Positions 1 through 6,679 of a stretch of 12,320 nucleotides of DNA are shown one piece after another (position 1 is the first letter of the stretch; every line of letters starts with the position of its first letter). The DNA comes from Clostridia bacterium (lineage in GTDB: Bacteria; Bacillota_A; Clostridia; Christensenellales; Aristaeellaceae). A model generated the notes under the pieces. That model searched no databases. It worked only from the letters and a program-made list of their open reading frames with translations, and had not been told where the DNA came from. The position numbers and the translations under genes are program-made. The stretch spans positions 1 through 12,320 of the forward strand of contig JAGBAU010000124.1 in the NCBI GenBank assembly GCA_017938785.1, in the 5' to 3' direction.

Positions 1-1241
1 TCCGGCATCTTGGCCAGGAATGCAACCATATCCGGCAGCTGCTTGAAGTATTCGTTGCGGCCCTGCAGCAGTTCGCCCAGGCGCTTGAAATCAAACTTTT
101 CGGGATCCAGGGCCTTGGCCAGCCACGGGGTGGCGTGCTCGAGGTACTGTTCGGGGGAAAGCTTGCGGATGTACTCGGTGTTGAACCAGTTCATCTTCAC
201 GGAATCGAAGAAGGACGGGCTCTTGCTAAGGCCTTCCAGGTCGAACACTTCCTCCAGCTCCTTGAGCGTATAGAATTCGCGCTCGCCGCGGGGAGACCAG
301 CCCAGCAGCACCATGTAATTGATGATGGCTTCCACCAGATAGCCGTCGGCCAACAGGTCCTCGAAGGAGGGGTCGCCCTGGGACTTACTCATCTTGCGCT
401 TTACGATGGCCTTGATGGGATTGCCGTTTTCGTCGAGCACCAGGTTGCCGTCCTCATCGGTCTGCATGGTGTAGACGCCGGTCTTCTTATCGCGCAGGGT
501 GCCTTCCACCATGACGGGGGTCAGGTGCACGTAGGTCGGCGGGGTCCAGCCCAGCGCCTCGTACAGCAGGTTGTACTTGGGGGCGGAGGACAGGTATTCG
601 TTGCCGCGCATGACGTGGGTGATGCCCATGAGGTGGTCGTCGATGACGTTGGCGAAGTTGTAGGTGGGCAGGCCGTCCGCCTTGATGAGCACGTTGTCAT
701 CCAGGGTGGAGCAGTCCACTTCCACGCGGCCGTAGATCACATCGTCGAAGCCGGCCTTGCCCTCGGTGGGGATGTTCTGGCGGATGACGAAGGGTTCGCC
801 GGCGGCGAGACGGGCCTCGACTTCCTCCTTGGAGAGGTGCAGGCAGTGCTTGTCATACTTGAAGGATTCGCCCTTCTTTTCAGCTTCGGCGCGGGCCTCC
901 TCCAGGCGCTCCTTGGTGCAGAAGCAATAGTAGGCGTGGCCGGATTCCACCAGCTGCTTGGCATAGGGCATGTAGGTGTCCTTGCGCTGGGACTGGACAT
1001 AGGGGCCGCAGGGGCCGCCCACATCGGGACCTTCATCGTGGATGAGGCCGGCAGTTTTGAGGGAATTGTAGATGACGTCGATGGCGCCGGCGACTTCGCG
1101 TTCCTGGTCGGTATCCTCGATGCGCAGGATGAACTTACCGCCGCAGCGGCGGGCGTACAGATAGGTATAGAGCGCGGTGCGCAGGTTGCCCAGGTGCATA
1201 TAACCGGTCGGGCTGGGCGCAAAGCGGGTGCGTACCTCCAT
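1..1241 (-). CDS. gltX: Glutamyl-tRNA synthetase, 3' end missing (cut by window edge)
   Basis: Class I aminoacyl-tRNA synthetase that charges tRNA with glutamate in the cytosol. The reading frame is open from ATG 1241 to the left edge, giving the first 413 residues. The N-terminus has the family signature [11 protein letters not shown] (residues 9-19, the HIGH-equivalent). The second signature, [10 protein letters not shown], has KMSKS at residues 283-287. [10 protein letters not shown] stretch follows, as in bacterial GluRS. A Shine-Dalgarno GGAG at 1251-1254 lies 9 nt before the ATG. The gene begins 33 nt after the galM stop on the same strand, so it is probably co-transcribed. Two oddities: about 30 extra residues (about 249-280) sit just before the KMSKS loop, and the loop ends in Ser where most bacterial GluRS have Arg (KLSKR). 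The discriminating or non-discriminating type cannot be decided because the anticodon-binding end is missing. Confidence 0.96.
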   Translation of the reverse strand, partial: MEVRTRFAPSPTGYMHLGNLRTALYTYLYARRCGGKFILRIEDTDQEREVAGAIDVIYNSLKTAGLIHDEGPDVGGPCGPYVQSQRKDTYMPYAKQLVESGHAYYCFCTKERLEEARAEAEKKGESFKYDKHCLHLSKEEVEARLAAGEPFVIRQNIPTEGKAGFDDVIYGRVEVDCSTLDDNVLIKADGLPTYNFANVIDDHLMGITHVMRGNEYLSSAPKYNLLYEALGWTPPTYVHLTPVMVEGTLRDKKTGVYTMQTDEDGNLVLDENGNPIKAIVKRKMSKSQGDPSFEDLLADGYLVEAIINYMVLLGWSPRGEREFYTLKELEEVFDLEGLSKSPSFFDSVKMNWFNTEYIRKLSPEQYLEHATPWLAKALDPEKFDFKRLGELLQGRNEYFKQLPDMVAFLAKMP

Positions 1242-1274
1242 GGTTGAATACTCCTTTAAACGTAGAATTGAAGC

Positions 1275-2357
1275 TTACTCCTCGTCCTCCACAACATCGA
1301 AGGAGAACACGGTAGTGTAGTCATACTTCTCACCGGCGTAGAGAACGGCCTGGGGGAAGTTATCGTGGTTGATGGAATCCGGGGGCAGCTGGGTTTCCTG
1401 ACAGAAGCCTTCGTACTTCTGGTATACGCGGCCGCAGGAGCCGGGGTTGACGCCCTCCAGCCAGCAGCCGGCGTAGAGCTGCACGGCGTACTGATCGGTG
1501 AACACGTTCATCACGCGGCCGCTCTTGGGAGCGATGATCTCGGATGCGAAGCGCAGGCCTGCCTCGGGATCGTTGATGTTGAAGTTGTGGTCCACGCCGT
1601 TGCCGGCCTTGAGCTGCTCGTCCTCGTCGATCTTGGCAATAACGTCGCGCAGCACGGTGGGCTTGCGGAAATCGAAGTTGGTGCCGGTTACATCGCGCTG
1701 TTCGCCGGTGGGAATCAGGTCTGCATCGCCCACGGTGAAGGTATCGGCGTTGATCTCGAAGGTGTGGTCCAGAACGGTTTCGCCGCTGGCTTCGCCTTCC
1801 AGGTTGAAGTAGCAGTGGTTGGTCAGGTTGCACAGGGTGTCCTTATCGGAAACGGCCTCATAGCGCAGAACCAGTTCGTTTTCATCGGTCCAGGTGTAGG
1901 TGACCTGTACCTTCAGGGTGCCGGGATAGCCTTCCTCGCCGTCGGGGGAAACGATCTTCAGGATCAGGCTGTCCTCGCAGATGCCCTCAACGGGAATGAC
2001 GTCCCAGAACTTGCGGTCGAAGCCCAGGTTGCCGCCGTGCAGGTGGTTCTTGCCCTTTTCGTTCTTGGCCAGGACGATCTTTTCGCCTTCGATTTCGCAC
2101 TCGCCGCCGGCGATGCGGTTGCCCACGCGGCCGATCAGGGCGCCCAGGTAGCCGCACAGGGGTACGTAACCGTTGACATCGTTGTAGCCCAGCACGATGT
2201 TGCCCACGTTGCCGTGCTTGTCCGGCACGTTGATGGCGCGGATGATGCCGCCGTAATTGGTGATTTCAACGGAGTTGCCTGCGCAGTTGGTCATGATATA
2301 CAGGTCCGCCTTGCGGCCGTCGGGCAGCTGTCCGAAGGATTTCTTTACGATGCTCAT
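1275..2357 (-). CDS. galM: Aldose 1-epimerase (galactose mutarotase)
   Basis: Interconverts the alpha and beta anomers of aldoses such as galactose and glucose, feeding the Leloir pathway; cytosolic, with no signal peptide. The 360 residues match the usual family length. The expected catalytic landmarks are visible: GRVGNRI with Arg81, NHLHGG with His107, NLTNHCYFNL with His181, GVDHNF with Asp256 and FCQETQ with Glu321. By family knowledge the second His and the Glu act as acid and base. The ATG at 2357 has AGGAGG (complement of 2365-2370) 7 nt upstream and a good SigA-type promoter further up. gltX follows 33 nt downstream. No other galactose genes are in the window, so the sugar context is unknown. 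The short acidic tail (VVEDEE) is unremarkable. Confidence 0.96.
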   Translation of the reverse strand: MSIVKKSFGQLPDGRKADLYIMTNCAGNSVEITNYGGIIRAINVPDKHGNVGNIVLGYNDVNGYVPLCGYLGALIGRVGNRIAGGECEIEGEKIVLAKNEKGKNHLHGGNLGFDRKFWDVIPVEGICEDSLILKIVSPDGEEGYPGTLKVQVTYTWTDENELVLRYEAVSDKDTLCNLTNHCYFNLEGEASGETVLDHTFEINADTFTVGDADLIPTGEQRDVTGTNFDFRKPTVLRDVIAKIDEDEQLKAGNGVDHNFNINDPEAGLRFASEIIAPKSGRVMNVFTDQYAVQLYAGCWLEGVNPGSCGRVYQKYEGFCQETQLPPDSINHDNFPQAVLYAGEKYDYTTVFSFDVVEDEE

Positions 2358-2409
2358 GTTGTTGCCTCCTATTTGATAATGGTTGAATAACCGTTTTTTC
2401 CTACCTTAC

Positions 2410-2438
2410 ATAATACAACCATTTGCCTGCAATTTCAA
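2410..2438 (-). promoter_or_regulatory. SigA-type promoter for galM-gltX
   Basis: Read on the minus strand, TTGAAA (2438-2433) and TATTAT (2415-2410) are separated by exactly 17 nt. The start of transcription would fall near 2403, leaving a leader of about 45 nt before galM. It is divergent from the promoter at 2464-2492, with 25 bp between the two -35 boxes. An 8-bp inverted repeat (2378-2385 and 2416-2423) has one arm touching the -10 box and may be an operator. Confidence 0.75.
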
Positions 2439-2463
2439 GTCCCGGCGCAGTATTTCCCCCCGC

Positions 2464-2492
2464 TTGACTTTGGCCGATCATCTACGTATAAT
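2464..2492 (+). promoter_or_regulatory. SigA-type promoter for the TSCPD gene
   Basis: TTGACT (2464-2469) and a consensus TATAAT (2487-2492) are separated by 17 nt. Transcription would start near 2499, about 25 nt before the ATG at 2525, with AGGAGG in between. It is one of the best promoter matches in the window. Confidence 0.85.
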
Positions 2493-2524
2493 AAGATTGT
2501 ATATACTCAGGAGGTAATTTGACC

Positions 2525-2779
2525 ATGTTTCAGTATAAAACCCGCGGAACCTGCTCCCAGTGGATCCTGATTGAAGCCGACGGCGATGTGCTCACCAAGG
2601 TTGAGTTTGTGGGCGGCTGCGCCGGCAACACCCAGGGCGTTGCAAGCCTGGTTCAGGGTATGAAGATTGATGAAGTGATTTCCCGGCTCAAGGGCATCCA
2701 GTGCCGCGCAGGCACCTCCTGCCCGGACCAGCTGGCCACGGCCCTTGAAAAGTATCTGGCCGAGCGAAAGGAAGCCTGA
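2525..2779 (+). CDS. TSCPD domain protein (TIGR03905-like), function unknown
   Basis: A small 84-residue protein with the motif that names the TSCPD family: Thr64-Ser-Cys-Pro-Asp68 followed by QLATALEKYL. The middle has GGCAGNTQGV (residues 30-39) and a KGIQC turn, typical of the stand-alone TIGR03905 group found in Clostridia. A related domain sits at the C-terminus of some B12-dependent ribonucleotide reductases; the role of the stand-alone protein is not known to me. Four cysteines (10, 32, 60, 66) could form a metal or redox site (inference). ATG 2525 is preferred over the in-frame TTG at 2519 because AGGAGG (2509-2514) is 10 nt from the ATG but only 4 nt from the TTG. The next gene starts 4 nt after the stop, so the two are probably one transcript. 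Confidence 0.9.
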   Translation: MFQYKTRGTCSQWILIEADGDVLTKVEFVGGCAGNTQGVASLVQGMKIDEVISRLKGIQCRAGTSCPDQLATALEKYLAERKEA

Positions 2780-2783
2780 TTTT

Positions 2784-3380
2784 ATGAAGGAACGCTCAAA
2801 TTCCGGTTCCAGCGCATACACCCCCAATATGGACATGCCCAGCGAAAAGAAGAGCAACCGCGCCCTGACGGGCCTGGTGCTCACGCTGCTGCTGCCCCCC
2901 ATCGGGCTGATCTACCTGTGGCGTGAGGGCGTGTTCCGCACGAGGGGGCGCATGCTGCTCACCTGTATCGCCACCCTGGAGATGGCCCTGTTCTTTGCGC
3001 TGGTCATGCCCGCGCCCGATATGAACATGGAGGCGCCTATGCCCGTGGCGCCCGTGGCCGCCACCATCGCCCCGGACGACGGCGTGGTGACCGCCCTGTC
3101 CAACATCGACCAGCTGCTGGCCCAGCAGCAGGCGGAGCGCGACGCCGCAGCCGGCATCGTGACCCCCGAGCCCACCCAGGACAACGCCGCCTACATGGCC
3201 GAACAGCAGGCCATCCTGGACACCACCGTGTACTGCGTATACGGCAAGGGCGCGCGTTACTACCACAAGGACAGCGTTTGCGGAACCCAGTCCAACCGCC
3301 GCGCCCTCACGGTGCGCGAGGCCATGGGCGAAGGCATGGGCGCCTGCGCCCAGTGCAATCCGCCGGTATATATTGGATAA
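2784..3380 (+). CDS. Small membrane protein with C-terminal His/Cys (zinc-like) motif, unknown function
   Basis: A 198-residue protein I cannot assign to a named family. It has a polar N-terminus, two hydrophobic segments (about 27-46 and 57-75) joined by an Arg-rich loop, then a Pro/Ala/Gln-rich linker containing TPEPT. The C-terminal motif runs from YGKGARYYHKDSVC to EAMGEGMGACAQCNPP, with His161, Cys166, Cys188 and Cys191. This YH-x4-C ... EA-x3-G-x3-C-x2-C-x-PP pattern recurs at the ends of secreted or membrane Firmicutes proteins and probably binds a metal (inference). Topology is ambiguous: both the N-terminus and the loop are positively charged. The ATG is 4 nt after the upstream stop, with AAAGGA (2767-2772) 11 nt before it. 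No terminator is visible after it. Confidence 0.8.
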   Translation: MKERSNSGSSAYTPNMDMPSEKKSNRALTGLVLTLLLPPIGLIYLWREGVFRTRGRMLLTCIATLEMALFFALVMPAPDMNMEAPMPVAPVAATIAPDDGVVTALSNIDQLLAQQQAERDAAAGIVTPEPTQDNAAYMAEQQAILDTTVYCVYGKGARYYHKDSVCGTQSNRRALTVREAMGEGMGACAQCNPPVYIG

Positions 3381-3446
3381 TATTGTCCATTCTGATCATT
3401 TTTCAAATTAGACTTAAATTGTCCAAGGAAAGTCATAATAATATTC

Positions 3447-3475
3447 TTGACGAACACATAGAACCAATCTATCAT
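3447..3475 (+). promoter_or_regulatory. SigA-type promoter for the zinc-ribbon/PG-binding gene
   Basis: TTGACG (3447-3452) and TATCAT (3470-3475) are separated by 17 nt. Transcription would start near 3482, giving a leader of about 69 nt before ATG 3551. Fourteen of the 17 spacer bases are the left arm of a perfect inverted repeat, and the right arm lies just after the predicted start, a layout expected of an operator. Confidence 0.6.
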
Positions 3476-3507
3476 GTAAACTAGAATGGTTCTATGTGTT
3501 TCTATGT
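3453..3507. repeat. Perfect 14-bp inverted repeat plus 8-mer direct repeat (candidate operator)
   Basis: AACACATAGAACCA (3453-3466) and its exact reverse complement TGGTTCTATGTGTT (3487-3500) flank 20 nt. After one mismatch the pairing continues for four more bases (3468-3471 with 3482-3485). The 8-mer TTCTATGT occurs at 3490-3497 and again at 3500-3507, exactly 10 bp apart, and inverted at 3456-3463. No T-run follows, so it is not an ordinary terminator. It sits in an AT-rich gap of 170 nt (3381-3550) that also has two copies of ATTGTCCA (3382-3389 and 3418-3425) and no supportable gene. Confidence 0.8.
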
Positions 3508-3550
3508 CTCATTCGTGGCAAAACACAGGAACAAAAGAGGAGGACATGCT

Positions 3551-5116
3551 ATGTTTTGCTCGAAATGCGGGAAAACCATCCATCCGGCAGACACCATCTG
3601 CCCCAGCTGCCAGGCGCCCATCGGCGATAACCGTTTTGGCGGCATCCCGTACACTTCCGCACAGTTCACCATCGCGCCCGGACAGAAAACCTTCGAGGCG
3701 CTGAACAACTATACCCGCACCACCTACACCAGCATGAAGGATGCATCCCAGGAGGGCGGCGAGGTTGACAGCCGCACCACCTACCGTCCGGTCTATGAAG
3801 GCGCTTCCGCACCGGAAAGCGTGCGCCGCGATATGCGCGCAGCCGTGAACGGCCCCGAGGAGGAGGTTCAGGAGGAAAGCGCTCCCGGCTTCACCCCCGG
3901 CGTTCCCCTGTCCCAGACTGCACAGGAGGCCCTGAACGAGCTGGACGAGGATCTGAAGCCCGAGGAGGAGATCGACCGCTCCCAGTTCAAGAGCCGTCCC
4001 ATCCAGTCCACCGGCCGCGCAGGCATCTCCCAGGACGTTACGGATTACATCCGCAAGCTGGAGGACAACCAGAACAAGCGCGCCACCTCCCGCCGCCGTT
4101 CCTCCGTCTACGATGATTACGCCGAAGGCGACGAGAACTACGCAGCCGAGGAAGGCTACGACGCCGACAGCAGCGAGGTATTCGACGACATCGACGACGA
4201 GCAGTACGACGATTACCGCGCTCCCCGCTTCAGCGTGGGCAACATCGTGAAGATCGTGATCGCCCTGCTGGTGGTTGCCGCACTGGTATTCGGCATCATC
4301 ACCTGGGTCGGCCACATCCGCGGCAACCAGTCCTCCGCTCCCATTGAGGGCGTGAGCGAAACCCTGTACGAGCAGGGTATCGCCCTGGTCAAGAGCCACG
4401 TGGACAGTGAATACATCAACAGCATGATCACCAAGTACACCACCGACGGCGTACTGAGTATGTCCGCAAGCCTCGAGGAGGGCAAGGCCGCCATCAACGC
4501 CCTGCTGCCCGCCGAGCCTGCCGTGAACGACCAGATGTTCATTGACGCCCTGCAGGCCATCCAGGACAACATCGTAAGCGCCATCACCATGGACGCCCTG
4601 TCCGTAACCAGCGGCAGCGAAACCGCCGTTGAAGATTCCGAAGGCAGATGGCAGATCGTAAACGCTTCCATCCAGCAGCTGGAGGCCGCCACCTCCGCAG
4701 CTGAGCTGACCGCCGTCATCAACGGCCAGACCATCACCGTTCAGACCCAGACGCCCGAGCCCACCGTCGAGCCCATCACCTATGCAAACCTGCAGAAGGG
4801 CGACGAGAGCAACGACGTTATGAAGCTGCAGGTCCGCCTGTACAACCTGGGCTACCTGAACGATGACCGCGACGGCGTTTACGGCAGCAAGACCCAGACC
4901 GCCGTGAAGATGTTCCAGGAGACCGTGGGCCTGAACGCCACCGGCATTGCCGACAGCGCCACCCAGGCTGCCATCTACGCCGACGATGCACCCTATGCGC
5001 CCGGCGCGGCAACCCCCAGCCCGGCGCCCACCGTACAGCCCACTCCCGAACCCACCACGGAAGCCATCCAGCCTGCTGAGGCCGTGAATGCTCCGGTGGG
5101 CGACAACGCAGCATAA
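3551..5116 (+). CDS. Zinc-ribbon, single-TM, peptidoglycan-binding protein of unknown function
   Basis: 521 residues in clear modules. An N-terminal zinc ribbon has Cys3-x2-Cys6 and Cys17-x2-Cys20. A long acidic, probably disordered region covers about 60-225 and contains a short arginine run (RRR) near 181 and many Asp/Glu. One membrane segment lies at about 230-253. After it comes an Ala/Ser-rich region, then a PG_binding_1-type domain at about 413-477 (LQKGDESNDVMKLQVRL through GVYGSKTQTAVKMFQ), then a Pro/Thr/Glu-rich tail. The likely topology puts the ribbon in the cytosol and the peptidoglycan-binding domain outside, so it could link an intracellular partner to the wall (inference). The ATG at 3551 has AGAGGAGG 7 nt upstream; the same frame is open back to an ATG at 3494, which lies in the leader. 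The PG-binding fold is shared with SleB further along. No enzymatic domain is seen. Confidence 0.87.
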   Translation: MFCSKCGKTIHPADTICPSCQAPIGDNRFGGIPYTSAQFTIAPGQKTFEALNNYTRTTYTSMKDASQEGGEVDSRTTYRPVYEGASAPESVRRDMRAAVNGPEEEVQEESAPGFTPGVPLSQTAQEALNELDEDLKPEEEIDRSQFKSRPIQSTGRAGISQDVTDYIRKLEDNQNKRATSRRRSSVYDDYAEGDENYAAEEGYDADSSEVFDDIDDEQYDDYRAPRFSVGNIVKIVIALLVVAALVFGIITWVGHIRGNQSSAPIEGVSETLYEQGIALVKSHVDSEYINSMITKYTTDGVLSMSASLEEGKAAINALLPAEPAVNDQMFIDALQAIQDNIVSAITMDALSVTSGSETAVEDSEGRWQIVNASIQQLEAATSAAELTAVINGQTITVQTQTPEPTVEPITYANLQKGDESNDVMKLQVRLYNLGYLNDDRDGVYGSKTQTAVKMFQETVGLNATGIADSATQAAIYADDAPYAPGAATPSPAPTVQPTPEPTTEAIQPAEAVNAPVGDNAA

Positions 5117-5128
5117 CAAAACAAATGC

Positions 5129-5186
5129 ACGTAGGGGCGCATCCTATGTGACCGCCCGCGGGCGCACATAGCGGTGCGCCCTACGT
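5129..5186. repeat. 58-bp palindromic intergenic repeat (MITE-like/REP-like)
   Basis: The outer arm ACGTAGGG (5129-5136) pairs with CCCTACGT (5179-5186), CGCA (5138-5141) with TGCG (5175-5178), and CTATGTG (5144-5150) with CACATAG (5165-5171). The centre CGCCCGCGGGCG (5153-5164) is self-complementary. It fills most of the 92-nt gap between two genes on the same strand. The GTAGGGGCG ... CCGCGGGCG ... CCCTACG layout resembles dispersed palindromes I recall from gut Clostridia genomes. It has no T-run and no coding capacity, but it could act as a partial terminator or mRNA-stabilising hairpin. Confidence 0.8.
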
Positions 5187-5208
5187 ATTTCGTTTAGGAG
5201 GTTTGCCC

Positions 5209-6120
5209 ATGGCAAGACCCATCGTTGCACTGATCTACGATTTTGACCACACCCTATCCCCCAAGGACATGCAGGAATACACGGTCCTGCCCGGTATGAA
5301 GGTGGAGCCGAAGGATTTCTGGGGCGCCTGCGGGGAATTTTCCCAGAAGACCCAGATGGACGGCGTGCTCACCTACCTCTACCTCATCCAGCACATGGCC
5401 AGGGGCAACATGACCCTCAACCGGGAAACCCTGCGTTCTCTCGGCCGGGATGTGGAATTCTTCCCCGGCGTGGAGAGCTGGTTCAGGCGCATCCGCGAAA
5501 TCGGCAATAAGCTGGATGTGGATGTGGAGCACTACATCATCTCCTCCGGCCAGCAGGAAATCATCGAGGGCAGCCGCATCGGCCACGAGTTCAAGGCCAT
5601 CTTCGCCGCATCCTTCTACTATGACGAGAGCGGCTGGCCGGTCTGGCCCGCATCCGCGGTGAACTATACCAGTAAGACCCAGTACCTCTTCCGCATCAAC
5701 AAGGGCATCCTGGACGTGACCAACGACCGGGACCTGAACGCCTTCACCCCCGAATACATGCGCCGCATCCCTTTCAGCAATATGATCTACATCGCCGACG
5801 GGCTCACTGACGTGCCCTGCATGAAGATGACCAAGCAGAAGGGCGGCTTCGCCATCGCCGTGCATGAGCCGGGCAAGACCGAGCTGGCCGACGATTTGCT
5901 CTTGCAGGGCCGTGCGGATTTCTCCGTGGAGACCGACTACTCCGAGGGCAGCGATATGGAGAAGATCGTCACCATGCTGATGCGCCGCATCCGCGCCAGC
6001 AGCGACGTCTCCATGGAGCATGCCCTGCAGGTGCAGCGCGCCCACAGCCGCCGGGGCGAGCATGTGCCGCTGGATATTCCGCTCAGGGGCGGCATCGACG
6101 GCGAAAGCGAAATTGAGTAA
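5209..6120 (+). CDS. HAD-superfamily phosphatase
   Basis: 303-residue cytosolic hydrolase of the haloacid dehalogenase superfamily, closest in layout to phosphoserine-phosphatase-like members. Motif I is DFDHTL with nucleophile Asp11 and acid/base Asp13. Motif II is YIISSG with Ser112 or Ser113. Motif III is probably Lys165 in FRINKG (Lys156 is an alternative). Motif IV is IADGLTDVP with Asp197 and Asp201 for magnesium. A helical cap region (about 20-85) lies between motifs I and II. The substrate cannot be told. The charged C-terminal tail (about 265-303) is beyond the usual core. ATG 5209 is chosen because AGGAGG (5196-5201) lies 7 nt upstream; the in-frame TTG at 5203 is too close. No promoter is visible in the short gap, so it is either transcribed with the gene before it or from an atypical promoter. 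The GNAT gene follows by 12 nt. Confidence 0.9.
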   Translation: MARPIVALIYDFDHTLSPKDMQEYTVLPGMKVEPKDFWGACGEFSQKTQMDGVLTYLYLIQHMARGNMTLNRETLRSLGRDVEFFPGVESWFRRIREIGNKLDVDVEHYIISSGQQEIIEGSRIGHEFKAIFAASFYYDESGWPVWPASAVNYTSKTQYLFRINKGILDVTNDRDLNAFTPEYMRRIPFSNMIYIADGLTDVPCMKMTKQKGGFAIAVHEPGKTELADDLLLQGRADFSVETDYSEGSDMEKIVTMLMRRIRASSDVSMEHALQVQRAHSRRGEHVPLDIPLRGGIDGESEIE

Positions 6121-6132
6121 AGGAACATATTT

Positions 6133-6573
6133 ATGATACGCAGAATCACCCCCGCCGACCGGGAAACCTACCTTCAGATGGCCCACGATTTCTACCATTC
6201 CGAGGCCGTGCTGCACGCCGTGCCGGATGCATATTTCGTGCGCGCCTTCGACGAAATGATGCGATCGGAGGATTACCTGACCTGCCTGATCTTTGAAGCG
6301 GACGGCAAGATCGCCGGCTACGCGCTGCTGGTGAACACCTGGAGCCAGGAGGCCGGCGGCAGGGCCGTATGGATCGACGAAATCTACGTGCTGCCGGAAT
6401 TCCAGGGCAGGGGCATGGCGAAGGCCTTCTTCGCAGAGCTGAAGGAAATTGCCCCCGCAGCCAGGTACCGCCTGGAAATCGAGCCCGACAACGCCCGGGC
6501 TGAAAAGCTGTACAGGGGCGTGGGCTTCGAGGAGCTGGGCTACAGGCAGCTGGTGATGGACCTTCCCCAATAA
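6133..6573 (+). CDS. GNAT-family N-acetyltransferase
   Basis: 146-residue cytosolic acetyltransferase that would transfer an acetyl group from acetyl-CoA to an amine; the acceptor is unknown. The acetyl-CoA loop is QGRGMAKAF (residues 91-99), just after the beta-4 strand IDEIYVLPEF. The C-terminal LEIEPDNARAEKLYRGVGFEELGYRQLVM is the usual N-x-x-A-x-x-x-Y-x-x-x-GF end of the fold. Length is typical for a single-domain GNAT. AAAGGA (6119-6124) overlaps the stop of the HAD gene and lies 8 nt before the ATG, so the two are very likely one operon. An intrinsic terminator follows directly. The pairing could mean a shared substrate pathway, but nothing in the sequence identifies it. Confidence 0.92.
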   Translation: MIRRITPADRETYLQMAHDFYHSEAVLHAVPDAYFVRAFDEMMRSEDYLTCLIFEADGKIAGYALLVNTWSQEAGGRAVWIDEIYVLPEFQGRGMAKAFFAELKEIAPAARYRLEIEPDNARAEKLYRGVGFEELGYRQLVMDLPQ

Positions 6574-6580
6574 ACAACAC

Positions 6581-6603
6581 ACCTCCCGCACGGGAGGTTT
6601 TTT
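6581..6603 (+). terminator. Intrinsic terminator after the HAD-GNAT genes
   Basis: ACCTCCC (6581-6587) pairs with GGGAGGT (6592-6598) around a GCAC loop, and six T follow (6598-6603). It begins 8 nt after the acetyltransferase stop and separates this operon from spoIIR. Confidence 0.92.
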
Positions 6604-6615
6604 GCGCCCCGAGCT

Positions 6616-6645
6616 GCATAAAAACACCAGAATCCGCCGACGATA
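6616..6645 (+). promoter_or_regulatory. Possible sigma-F/sigma-G-type promoter before spoIIR
   Basis: GCATA (6616-6620) fits the forespore -35 consensus. After 15 nt, GCCGACGATA (6636-6645) matches five of the seven fixed positions of the sigma-F -10 form GGnnAnAMTR. Transcription would begin near 6652, about 28 nt before spoIIR. No SigA-type promoter is evident in this gap. The -10 match is imperfect, so this is a candidate only. Confidence 0.35.
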
Positions 6646-6679
6646 GAGACAGATTTTCCCGAAAAGGAGGAATTTCATC

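Noticed and set aside
135..1247. Plus-strand 370-codon frame opposite gltX
   Set aside because: Antisense shadow of gltX, which has both class I signatures.
1365..2390. Plus-strand 341-codon frame opposite galM
   Set aside because: galM is certain from its active-site motifs; the antisense frame has repetitive Ala/Val/Gly composition and no start signal.
3453..3500. Reading the strong inverted repeat as the terminator of the gene ending at 3380
   Set aside because: It is 73 nt past the stop, only 5 of 14 stem pairs are G-C, and no T-run follows. Its fit to promoter boxes suggests an operator.
3494..3550. ATG 3494 as the start of the zinc-ribbon protein
   Set aside because: It would add 19 residues encoded in the AT-rich leader close to the predicted transcript start, with no ribosome site; AGAGGAGG lies 7 nt before ATG 3551, where the zinc ribbon begins.
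3509..5119. A 536-codon minus-strand frame opposite the zinc-ribbon/PG-binding gene
   Set aside because: Shadow of the real gene: low-complexity Gly/Val/Ala/Leu composition, no ribosome site and no domain.
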